Assembly (NCBI GenBank): GCA_946965045.2
Contig: OX337228.1
Coordinates: forward strand, 4,712,001-4,776,000
Direction of reading: 5' to 3'
DNA from: Epithemia pelagica
Taxonomy: Eukaryota > Bacillariophyta > Bacillariophyceae > Surirellales > Surirellaceae
DNA length: 64,000 nt
Position numbers and translations under genes: made by a program. The notes beneath the pieces are model-generated. The model saw only the letters and a list, made by a program, of their open reading frames with translations, had not been told where the DNA came from and did not search any database. Positions 10,903 through 21,500 of this stretch are shown in pieces (positions within the stretch are counted from its first letter, which is position 1; each line of letters begins with the position of its first letter).

Positions 10903-12796
10903 TTTCTGCTTGCCAGCATTGGCAAAAGGAGCACACAAGACTACTTTTTCTTGTATCACTAGCTAAATGTAATTCATTAATCGGTTCGTAATACCTTATG
11001 GACGAAGTATATTAGATCTGCGAGTAAGAGTAAGGAGCTATCCTAATCCTAACTCAGCCGTTTCGGGCGAAAACGCCAGAGGTGTTGTCTTGAAGCGCTT
11101 TGTATGGACATTGGACAGAATTGGATTTAATTCCTTCCCCTCCGACTGGAAACATCACACATCACTCTTGTTCCGCTATCGCAAATTACAACTTCCGGTC
11201 GTGCTGCAGTTTCGACAAAGAACCCTCCGATTGCGGGGGTACCTCCCGTCTGCTGTCCATACGGTTATTCCCAAATTTTCCTAAAAATGTAAAAATATTT
11301 CTGTCAAATTTCTTTTGGTTTAGCACATTATTATAACGTCCAAGCCAACTGTAATTGGCTTCGCCCAATTGTGTAGCCGCTTGCGCTCATGCAAGTTGTG
11401 AGCCGTGAGACTTGACGAAAGAAATCTACAAGCCCATTTTGTACTCTATAGTCTATATTGTTTCAGAAGCAAGTACTCTTTACGCAGTAGTGGATCAAGC
11501 TTCACGGAATCATCACACACACACACCAAACCATGAAATACACACACACAGTGCAATGCACCTCTAGGAGTATGAACACAAGCTCCTGGCACTTTGTCTA
11601 TGGGAAATATAAAAGTATAGTCCACTACTAGTTTAGGCTTCCTGCTTCCTGGGCTTATATACCCCATGATGACGCTGTCAAACCTTGGCTTCATCATTGC
11701 GCAGTGGTTGATTGTTCATTGCAGTGGTTGATTGTCATGTTTCATGTTGTCATCCTTCCTTTGATACATTCCGCCTTCACTTGTGATCTAGGTGGATGGT
11801 TTTGACCACAAAGTTGTCACTGTGGTCGTTCGTACGGCTGGATGGTTTTCTTTTGGTTTTTGGTGTGCTCATGGTCGTCTTTTGTGGTGTTGCTCGAAAA
11901 GTGAGACGATTCCTGGCCCTTTTGTGCCAGCAATACAAGGCGTGACCGGCGCGTCGATTTCGAACGATCGAAGGGAGGCTGGCGATATCACCCGGCTGGC
12001 GCTTTGGGAAAAATACGAGACAATTTTTTTCCTTTCGGATGACGGACGAACAAAGGTACCCCCCCAATCGCACCCACCACGAGAGAAAGGTCATTCTATC
12101 TTCCTCGCGTGTCGCGTGTCGAGTGTCGAGTGAGTGTGGAGGGTGGAGGGTGGAGGGTGGAGGTGGAGTAAATCAGGGACGTACGTTTGGAGGAATCTTT
12201 GTATAAGCAATGATGCATAACAAACGACGCATTGATGTCACACATGTTCCATCGGCAATGAGAACTTTTCTTCGCGCACTACTTCTGTCATTCATTTAAA
12301 ACTGAATATCGGGACTCAACAAACAGGACTCATCGATCGGACTGCTATACTGTAATATGTAATGACGGCGCCAGAATTGCCGCTTAGGAATTGTAAGACT
12401 ACAGCCTTCGGCACTCCCTATCGTCAATAGATACTATCTTTTTTCGTATCTACATAAAAATTTAAAAGATACGTATTATTCTTTCCAGTATATCCTCTGC
12501 ATTCTGCATCGAAGATCTTAGGAGTATTCTAAAATTTATAAGTAGTACTGAATGTTGAGAAAGTAGGCAGAAGAGTCAGTAGTGTAGAAGAATTAGGAAT
12601 AGGAATCCTAAAAATCCTATTCTTAGCCAATCAGATCGCTCCAAATCGTACGACGTTCAGACGCATTTGGCCTCCAGTTTAGGCGTGAAAGGCCTCTTGT
12701 TTAGGAGTTTCGATCGGTCATCGCAGTCGAAAGACCTAAACGAATCCTAAACGATTTGGAACCAAAATCTCCATCCAACGGCCCACAAATTTCCCC
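10903..12796. other. Long intergenic stretch without a recognisable gene
   Basis: Six-frame reading gives only short, low-content frames. The stretch is AT-rich around 12430-12600. It contains CA-rich microsatellite patches near 11515-11550, the G-rich tandem repeat at 12135-12172, and an inverted pair GAATAGGA/TCCTATTC near 12595-12622 that resembles small fold-back elements seen again near 14240. Confidence 0.5.
12135..12172 (+). repeat. G-rich 7-base tandem repeat
   Basis: The unit GGGTGGA repeats about four times on the plus strand. Three GGG runs plus GG pairs at regular spacing could form a two-tetrad G-quadruplex. It lies in intergenic DNA, so a regulatory effect is speculative. Confidence 0.6.
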
Positions 12797-14000
12797 ATGT
12801 CGACTTCCGAATCTTCCTCTTGCCACGCTGTCATCCATCAATATGACAGCTTAGCACTTTCGGGTTCTACAGTTGCTGCTGTTGTCGGTGTGATTCATGC
12901 AGTGCATGTTTTGGGAAGTGAATCAGTTCATTTGTGGATTGTGATTCTCTGCTTGTCGCGTCAAAACTCACCCAATCCACCTTGGTTTCGCTTGTTGTTC
13001 ACAGAATCCTTGCCACTTTAACAGAAGAAAAGTTCATTGATCCGAACAAATGAAATTTCGTTCTCCAGGACTGGTGGCACTGGTTTGGTATATTCCATAC
13101 TGATGTCGCCTTGGCTGCGCAAAGGACTGAATTTTCGTCGGAACAACAACAACCATAGAGGGAGAGCATCCTTCGAACCAACAACCAACCAAGCCAACCT
13201 TCCGTTTGACTACCCATGAAGCTCAGTGCGCCGTCACTGTCGACTGCCGGTGGTATCACAGACTTCCACAATGCGGTTACGGCGTACTTTCAAGCTTTGC
13301 CAACATGGCTCAGTCAATCCTTGCGCCAAGCTTCTTTTGTTTGAGTTTTGTCGGCGATCCTCGTGGTCCAAACCATGGTCTTGTTTCTTGGGTGCCTTGG
13401 CAAACTATCGCCATGACAAATTCATCCGTATGCTCGTGGCTATGCTTTCTGGCTGCTCTTGTGGGAGGCAAGTGGGCAACAGAGACTATCACGAGACCAG
13501 TGGTGGTGTCTTACACTGGGCTCTGCAACAGCCATCTCAATGGCAACCGTGCCTGGCTACAGACCCAGATCACTTCCAATAGCACAAATTCCGCCACACA
13601 ACGACACAGCAATAATACTTTGCTACGGCCACCCTATTATCCCTCTGTGCTCTCATCTCCTACAACAAATTCTTCTGCCACTGCCACTACAGCAACAAGT
13701 GTAAATGCCCTTGTGATGTCAGGGTTGACGACAAGTTTTGGATCCGTGGTCTACTGCGGCTTGGTTGGCGGTGTAGCTCAGCTGACATGTCGAGCGAAAA
13801 CCTAATGCAACAAGCCGCTCTGATGATGAACAATTTGATGAAGAACAAGAAGTAGAGGAAAATGATGATAAGGAAGAAGTACATGACTAGCAACAGACCG
13901 AATCTTCATTAGTTCTACTCTAGCATGTTTTCTATAGAACTGGATGGCTTGGAGAACGACATCAAGCTTGTCTCCCATTGTTTCAATGCACTGCATTGCA
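12797..14000 (+). pseudogene. Degenerate membrane-protein gene, possibly choline-transporter-like (CTL/PNS1)
   Basis: Gene-like pieces switch among the three plus frames with stops between them. From ATG 13216 frame 3 reads MKLSAPSLSTAGGITDF, a stop, then hydrophobic LSAILVVQTMVLFLGCL and FWLLLW. Frame 2 continues with QVGNRDYHETSGGVLHW. Frame 1 near 13705-13790 reads GLTTSFGSVVYCGLVGGVAQ. From general knowledge, CTL proteins carry a block like QVxxNVxHVTxxGVxxxW followed by TTSFGSVxxGSL, in this order and rough spacing. The frame jumps do not coincide with GT-AG introns, so I call it a pseudogene. The family assignment is tentative; the acidic run VEENDDKEEVHD at 13850-13890 may belong to it. 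Confidence 0.35.
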
Positions 14001-14239
14001 GCACTGGAAGTCTCTGCAGCTGGGACTACAATACAGCCGCAGTGGACAATTCCTGTGCCGCGATCATATCCTTGATCTTCTTCGCTTGGTTTGATCTTCC
14101 GTTGGCATTGTTCGGGAAAAATGGGATCGCATTGACAAATTCTCGTGGGAATCTTGACTTCATTCGGAACCTACATAGAGGTGCTAGCTCCTACGAAGGT
14201 CAGACTACGAATAAGTTTAGGTTAAAATGGGGGTCAACA

Positions 14240-14298
14240 CGGTTTGTCCTAAAATCCTATTTGAGGGGGGAAGGAGTTTAGGATTTTAGGTCAAACCG
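14240..14298. repeat. Fold-back (hairpin) repeat
   Basis: Nineteen bases at 14240-14258 (CGGTTTGTCCTAAAATCCT) are the inverse complement of 14280-14298 with one mismatch, around a 21-base G-rich loop. It could be a tiny MITE-like element; no target duplication is evident. Confidence 0.7.
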
Positions 14299-14389
14299 TT
14301 TTCCTCCAGTTGCAATCTTCGAATAGGAAATAGGAGTAGAAAATTTCCAATTTCCAAATATCCAATATCTAGCACCTAGAGATAGTCAA

Positions 14390-14580
14390 GCGTCATGCGC
14401 TCCAGCGCTTGAGGAGCTCCAGCGCAGATTGGTGTTGCTTGAGGAGTGAGGAGTGAGGAGCTCGAACGCCAGACTCTAGAGGAATACGCCATAACTCAGC
14501 AAACCATCATTCATCTGCCCCGCTTGAGCGCTTGAATTTGGTATTCAGCTCAAGCGCTCAAGCGCTTTAGTGCTCAAGCA
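14390..14580. repeat. AGCGCTTGAG-rich inverted repeats
   Basis: The decamer AGCGCTTGAG and its inverse occur repeatedly. A perfect 13-bp hairpin is formed by CTTGAGCGCTTGA at 14523-14535 and TCAAGCGCTCAAG at 14550-14562. GAGGAGTGAGGAGTGAGGAG nearby is a short tandem repeat. Confidence 0.65.
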
Positions 14581-15194
14581 GAAAAAAGCTTGACACTTGG
14601 CCAATATCCAATCGTCGGGTCACTGAAGTTGACTGGTAACTGGTAACTGGTGAGTCACAGCTACGAATTACTTATTCCTGCAGACTAAGGAGCAAGAAAC
14701 AAGAAACACAGAATAGATGAATTCTTCTCAATGATTCATCAGTCATCAGATTCTGAATGAATCATGAATCATCCACCCCCAGCCCGTCTGGTGGAGGCCA
14801 AAGTAGGGGTGAATAGCACAGCTCTCCACAGCTAGGGCGTCCAGGATTCCAGGATGGGTAGAGGAAGGCGGATTTGAGTACAAAACGTAGAAGATCTATG
14901 TAAGATTGTTATGGTATATGGGAACGTCGTAACGCATATGTTGCCGGATGATTCGCTGTCGACATTTCTTGTCTTGACCGTGTTAGTATATTATCGTTTA
15001 TGTCGAATCCTGTCCACTTTGCCGAGTGTCACTTAGGTTACGCTATCCTTGTACATCTATTCCAGACCTGCATGCTAAAATATCTGGAAAATTCATAGCT
15101 ATGGACATTTGATTATGCATCAATGGCCGGCATTGTCAGTATCGACAAGACTGTAGAAGGTCATTGCTTTGCTTCAGCTGTTCGGTGGACTATT

Positions 15195-15944
15195 TCATTT
15201 CTTTGCTACCTTGAACGTTTTCTTTTTTGGTTTTTGAGCCTTGCTATCATTGAGAAGCCGTATTTGTTCTTGAGCGGCATCGTCCCATTTCATTCGCGTT
15301 TTCGTAATGGGAAGAATCCGTCGCACTTTTTTGAGTGAATTTGCCAACCGACCTTGATCTCCCGTGATATGGTCGACCATGGTGTCGTAAAAGGCTTGTG
15401 TGGTGCGTTGAACATGTTGGACGAGGGCCGCCGAATCGTCCGATGACAAGGACTGATCCGGAACTTCTCGCGTGGCACGCAATTGTACATTGATGCCGTC
15501 TTCGTAAGAATGCACTTGCATGGCAATGGTTCCCGACACGGTGGATCCACCACCACTGCTGCCATTGTACGTCCATTCCGTGGACCAAAAACCACCACGA
15601 AATTTGTGCGGTTCGCAGATTTCCACGTAGGTGCGAATGACGAGATCATTATTATTTTTGGATCCCTTGGCAGGAACCACGGCAAACCGTGCTTGAAATT
15701 GGGTGCTTCGTTGACTGCCGTATTGTTTGTCCATTTGGGTTTGCAATTCGACCAGTAACGATTCGGCAAAGGGTGTTTTTGCATTTTCTTCATCGAGGCA
15801 TTGTCGAGCTTTCCACTCTTCTACATAAGACGATTTGTAACCTGGAACTTGTTTTTCAATGGTTTCCAATATAGTGGACTGGTCGTCCTTCGCCAAGGGA
15901 GGGAGCGAAAATAAAACTTGTTTTGCCAACGAAGACGAGGACAT
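15195..15944 (-). CDS. F-actin-capping protein subunit alpha
   Basis: A 249-codon ATG frame on the minus strand. The C-terminal two thirds match the CapZ alpha pattern: a Trp-rich strand (GGFWSTEWTY), then MQVHSYEDGINVQL, corresponding to VQVHYYEDGNVQL in animal CapZ alpha. Next come a long helix and SLKKVRRILPITKTRMKWD, corresponding to the family signature LRRQLPVTRTKIDW. The alpha/beta heterodimer caps barbed ends of actin filaments. The protein is shorter than the usual 270-290 residues: the segment between the first helices and the beta sheet is reduced. An in-frame TGA sits two codons before the ATG, so any extra N-terminus would need an upstream exon. The Lys-rich tail (KPKKKTFKVAKK) is unusual. 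Confidence 0.8.
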   Translation of the reverse strand: MSSSSLAKQVLFSLPPLAKDDQSTILETIEKQVPGYKSSYVEEWKARQCLDEENAKTPFAESLLVELQTQMDKQYGSQRSTQFQARFAVVPAKGSKNNNDLVIRTYVEICEPHKFRGGFWSTEWTYNGSSGGGSTVSGTIAMQVHSYEDGINVQLRATREVPDQSLSSDDSAALVQHVQRTTQAFYDTMVDHITGDQGRLANSLKKVRRILPITKTRMKWDDAAQEQIRLLNDSKAQKPKKKTFKVAKK

Positions 15945-16331
15945 GTTTCATCCAAATCCGTACGTCCCTGCGTTCGGCGGAATGTTGTTGTTTGGATCAA
16001 ATCGAGCAAGTCTCCCTGATAATCAAAACCCGGCAGATGTTGCCGTTGCTGTTGTCCTGTCGACGAGACTTGTGACTTTGCGATGACCGGTCGATCGACT
16101 GAAGTAATGAGACTCAGACGCGATCTTTGAGCGCTTTTACGAAAAAACCAGGTTCTTGTTTGCTCGTGGTTTCCAAGCGGGCTGTCCATTCTCGAGTTAC
16201 GTGTGAAGCAATGGAAACGAGAATGGACATCGCATCCGAGAATTTGGGGGAACTGGGGGATAGGATTTCTCACCAATTTTCATAAGTCTTTCAGTACCGC
16301 TCGGTACTAAAAGTCAATTTAAGACTGATTC
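15945..16331. other. Intergenic between capping-protein gene and TIR element
   Basis: No gene is supported. This includes the probable promoter of the minus-strand capping-protein gene. One minus-frame stretch (HLPGFDYQGDLLDL, near 16000) could be a missing N-terminal exon, but I could not find a convincing splice pair. Confidence 0.4.
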
Positions 16332-17680
16332 TACGAGCTCCACCTCAACAAAATTGAAACAGCAGTAGCCCGTGCTATCAAGGCCCCCACTGTTTTCTCT
16401 ATAGTGATTCTAGCTTCGTAGGAAGAGCACTACGGTCATTTTGCACTGCATAACACCACCATGGACAACAAGAACCGCTGTGCACCTCCAATGAAAGGTG
16501 CTAGTACTCCTCCGGCCATCACGGAAACTTGATCTTTAAGTGTACCGTGAAGGGTGAAAAGGGCGGCGATGAGTTGGCTTGTTTGATGGACCTACGGCAA
16601 GGTTGTTTGAAGTCTTCCATTTTGGGTTGGAAGGTCGCGACGAGAAGATCAACTGTGGAGATGGATGACGATGGAACGAACCAAGATTGCGGGGAGAGAC
16701 GACACTTGACGCTTTGAAATGGATGGATGAGGCATTGGAGAGCAGCAGCAAGGACACACGGCAATCAACTGGAGGATTCCGAAGCACAAACATGACGAGA
16801 ATCTCGGCAACCACAACGAAGGAAGTGACGATGAAAAGACGACGCCACTGGAGACAATGAATGCAGCAATTCACTTATTGTCCGTCCGCACGCAACAATC
16901 AACTTCTTGGCTTTGCGTGGTCCGAACACAGCAACTGAAAGCCTCGTCGGATTGGTTTGACGCAACAAGCAACAACAGTTTGGTTCGAACAAACGAGAAA
17001 ACAAACTCAACCATGGGTGGTCCGACAATTGTTCAAGTGGAAGAAGGAGGGGATGCCGTGGAGCTGTGGCAGCGGCAGTCGAAGATGGTGTGGTCGTCGT
17101 CCTTCTTCCACCTTGCGACGAAACAATCAACTCCCTGTCTTTTCGTTACCCTCACCCAACAAATCGAAGCCTCGTCCGATGGTGAACGACAGCAAGCGGT
17201 GACAATGACAACAACAACCCAAAGCTCGCTGAGGCCGAACGAAACACTTGGCGCAACAGCAACAACAACAACAACCCAAACGCGACAATCAACTACTCCC
17301 TGCCACCGAAGGAAACACGCGGCGACAACAACAAGACGCGGCGACAATGACAGCAGCAACAACAACCCAAACACAACAATCACATACAAGCATGAACTAA
17401 GTTAGGTAGGTGTTCTGTACTTGTAGCTGTTCATATGCATACGAGCTCGTAGACAAGGCGGGTTGATTGTTGTGCTAGCGCCTCCTCACCATTGAGAGGG
17501 AGTAGGTGGTGAGAATCTCCACCATTGTTTTCGGCATGTGCAATGTGCATGAGGGGCAATTCATTTTACTTTAGGAAAATGTATGGAGTCTGAATCTCGT
17601 TGGGCCGGGAGTCTCACCAAGAATCGAAAGCGTGAAGCACGGGCTACTGCTGTTTCAATTTTGTTGAGGTGGAGCTCGTA
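16332..17680 (+). mobile_element. TIR DNA element, non-autonomous, copy 1
   Basis: The 45 bases at 16332-16376 (starting TACGAGCTCCACC) are the perfect inverse complement of 17636-17680. The interior is CAA-rich and has only chance open frames, with no transposase. Most of it is homologous, in inverse orientation, to the element at 26642-28354, for example the block around 16380-16465 against 28200-28300. A TA flanks both ends if the element is taken to start at CGAGCTCC, so a TA target duplication is possible. No superfamily is assigned. Confidence 0.8.
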
Positions 17681-17811
17681 TTGTGGGTCGGGATTTTTCA
17701 TACAAGCTGAGTTCAGAGTTTACATCAACGACGTAGGCCCCTGTAGAATTTGTAGCAGAGGAGTAATCCTCGATAGCGCTTCGCGTTTCTAATGTCCGAC
17801 ACTCGACGTCC

Positions 17812-18594
17812 TGTTACAATTCTTTCTGAATCGTAGGGACATTGATGCTCGGTAGAGCAGACAATCAGGTAGGTCACCAACCGATACAAGCTTCTCAGGG
17901 TCAGAGAAGCAAGCAAGTCGAAGTCTATCAGAAGGATAGTTGGGACACAAAAGAGGATGTGATAAATGGTGATATTGTTAGATTGTGTGTTGATTACTAC
18001 GATAGGTCTACGTGAAATGTTCGGTCCTGCCAAGGGTCATGTGTCATAGGTTCTTGGCGGCAACAGGTTTGGAATAGTTGGAGTCGATTCATGTGATGTA
18101 TATGACATGTATATGTGGGCGGATAACATATACAGGGTCAACAGCTCTTGTTTTGGGTTGGCATAGTTGTTTTCATGGCGCGCAGCTTGTTGACAATTTG
18201 GAGATTGTGGGAATGGAAATATGGTCTCGCGTGATCGTGTGTCGTGCTTGGGATACTGAGACCGTTGGGTCGGATAGATGCCGACAGCGCTCGGATGTCG
18301 CTTGGGCGCGCTCGATGATTTCGGGCGCGTACGCTTAGGGCGTTAGTATAATGTCCAAGCAACGGCCAAATTTACGTCCGTTGTAATACCGCACGACCCA
18401 GTTTAGTCTTGAGAGTGAGTTCGTCAATCTATTCTCACTTTTCATGATTTGCAAAGAAATATAGGTCGATATAGCGCGAAGCTAGGGAACATAGCTCGAA
18501 GCTAGATGGCATGATGCGATAGCACGAGGCTATGTGACATGGGGAATCGATAAGATGTAGAATCTAACCACCATAGACGGTGAGAATTCTAACA
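17812..18594 (-). repeat. 3' LTR of the copia element
   Basis: 783 bp with TG...CA ends (TGTTACAATT to TTCTAACA on the plus strand). It is nearly identical to 25413-26195. The polypurine tract GTGGGGAG (minus strand, 18595-18602) abuts its upstream edge, as expected for plus-strand DNA priming. Confidence 0.95.
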
Positions 18595-21500
18595 CTCCCC
18601 ACAACTCGTCGTTTCAGCCTTGTCATCATTGGATTTGTTGAGGTCTTGAACTTCTCCTTTCCAAAACAACAATGGCTTGAGCATGGACCAAATAGATACG
18701 AAATCCCAATGTTTGCTAAGGATATTGGCAGGGTTGGTCTTTCCATCTTTCCAGTAGAATGCAACATACTTTGCTGCGATGGCTTCACGAACTCGGTGGT
18801 ATGACAGAAGATGGTGTCTCTTGGATAGTATGGAATGAGGAACGGTTGCATTGAGCACAACAGATCTGTTATCTCCGTACATGTAACTTCGCTCTCGGAT
18901 AGGTACTCCAAGGTAGCGGAGAGAATGTCATAATTCTGTAATCTGATCTATTGCTGTCCTTGCAGCCACAAACTCGGATCCATAGGTAGCAGTTTCCACC
19001 GTGCTCTGTCTCTTGCTGTACCAGTCAATAGGTGTTCCGTTCAACAAATGTAGAACAGCAGTGACGGATTTACCAGTGACTATGTCATGCATGAGATTGG
19101 CATCAACATAATGAGTTGTGGTAACATAGCGGCCAAGAGGTGTTGGGCAGTCTTCAGGAATACGTTCACTTGCATTCGAATAGACAGTGCGAGTCCAATC
19201 AAATTCTTGGGTAGGGAGACTTGAATAATCAGGCTCTCCAATCCTAAATCTGATCGCGCCTTCTGGGAGATGTGCAAGGTATCCATAGATACGCTTGGCT
19301 CTATCAAGATGTCCTTTCCTCGGAGCAGCACGAAAGCGTGATAGCGTCATTGTAGCGGTGAAGACGTCAAAACGACCAATAGTGATCACCCATTGGAGTT
19401 GTCCAATCAGAGTTTGGAAATGGCTAGTACCTTCTTCATCAAGGAGCTCAGAATCATCCAATTCAGGATGGTCTCCACCAATAAGAGGTGTTTTGGCTTT
19501 CTTGGGTTTCTCCTTGAAGATTCGTTCGAAAGTGTCCATCATCTTACCAATGTAGCGTCTTGGATCTGCTACTAATGTTCCATCAGAATCCTTGGTGTAA
19601 CAACATCCCAAGTGGAAATCAATAGGTCCATCTCCTTTGAGTTTGAAGTTGTATTTCTCCTTCAGGATCTTGCAGATATTCCCAGGATCAGTAGAAATAA
19701 TGGCTAAGTCATCAACGTATACGGCAATGTATTCGTAACAGTCTTCTCCAGGTGCTTTCCTCATCCAGATATCTGGATCTGCTTTGCTTGGTGAAAATCC
19801 CATGTCTGTCAAAACATCGAATAAGACATCATGCCAGCGTGCGCCTGATGACTTCAATCCATAAAGTGCCTTGTATATAATCAGGATGTGACCTTCTAAT
19901 TCCTTGAATTCAGGTCCTGCGACAATGAAAATTTTCTCCCCTGTCAAGGCTTCCAGATATGCGTTTCCAATATCTGCTCCCCATATTTCCAAGTCATTCA
20001 AAGTACCCAGGAATAAGGCAATGCGGAGGTTGCGAATGGAAACAACACCTGAATAGATTGTCTCAACAGGTTCTTTTGTGAGATGTCCATCTGCGACAAG
20101 TCTTGCTTTATGTCGTCCATCATGTTTTACGTCAAAGACAAGATGTACACGTATCTTATGATATCCTTCAGGTGCATTGGATACTTTCCCTTTAATGAAG
20201 ATGGCTTTCCCAAAATCCTTGAATGTCTTGTAGGACTGGATCTGTGACAATTCTAATTCTGTTGCATCTTGCCACTTTGTGTTGCCATGTTGTTTATCAA
20301 GAGCGACAGCTTCCTCATAATTGCGTGGTACTTGGAATCCAAACTTATACTTGACGGAATGGTGAACTTGTTTAATCCTTGACTGTTTGGCTGCTCGAAT
20401 GAGACGTTTGCTTGTTTTGACATAACGTTTCAAATGCTTCCATCCAGGTTCGTTGAGTAAATCATGTTTCTTTCCATAAATTGCTACAGTGATCGGATCA
20501 TCATTGGCGATGAGTGATAAAGGTTCATAGGTAGTCTCCCCAGTTTCCCAATCAACAAGCAAATTATATTTGCTCCCCTTGTAATCTGGATCAGTTGTGT
20601 TCAGTGGGCCTTGATGGGCAATGACGTCCCTGAACCTGAAAAGATTATCTCCAGAGGTTTGAGCTTGGTTATCTTGTTCGATATACTCCATGAGTTGATT
20701 ATAGGATATCATCTCATCAACATCAGAATTTGTCTTTCGGTAGATGTACTTGACACGTTCTTCCTGTTTTGTTGCTTCTTCATTAAGATCAATGACTCGT
20801 TTGATGACACCTGCACGGTGTCGCTCCCCATTTTCTTCTGTGTCGCATAGGAATGTGCGTCCTATCATGTCGTCAAAATCGATCGTGGGCATTGGTTTGG
20901 ATGGATCTTCACTATCACTGCGGATGAAGACAGTGTCAGCTTGCTTATCATTGTCATCCTTCTCAGACAAATCCTCCCCTGAAGGTCGATCCACACGTAG
21001 GTTAGGTGTAGTGGATTCAACACGGCGAACGGCAGAACGGTAGATTATCTGGTTATCCTGGGTGAGAATCTTCCAAGTAAAAGAATCACCAACGTTGTGA
21101 GCAAAACCAACCCAGTGGCCAAGTTTCTCATCAGAAGAAGATGGATATGAACCAGAATTGGGTTCAGCGGGGTCAACACGGTAGTAAACCTCATCCCAGA
21201 AAGGAAAGAACAAGAGATGAGTAATGTCGGGTGGGCGTCCGGAGAGAGCCTCAAGAGGAGTGCGACCGGAATGGGTGGGTGATGATGTATGGTTCAATAA
21301 GTCACAGACATACTCAAGGCAAAGAAGCCAGGTGTTGGCAGGGCAACCAGTGGCATTCATGAGAGCGTTGGTCATACGTTTAACGGTCTGGTAACGGTTT
21401 TCAGCCTTATTCTGGTGTTGATGATAAGGTTCGGATCGGTACTCCCCAATAAGCAAAGTGCGAAGAATGTCTTTGACCTTTTGAGAGATGAGAGATGAAC

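Larger units (their letters stand above)
14001..15194. other. Intergenic region with several small inverted repeats
   Basis: No convincing gene. It contains the fold-back at 14240-14298 and the AGCGCTTGAG-rich segment at 14390-14580, listed separately. The remainder has short frames only. Confidence 0.5.

Noticed and set aside
11777-12133. Opposing frames of about 105-113 codons
   Set aside because: The two strands have frames of equal quality and no recognisable content.
13206-13805. 199-codon frame taken as a single gene
   Set aside because: It starts with TTG, and gene-like segments lie in other frames as well; treated as part of a pseudogene.
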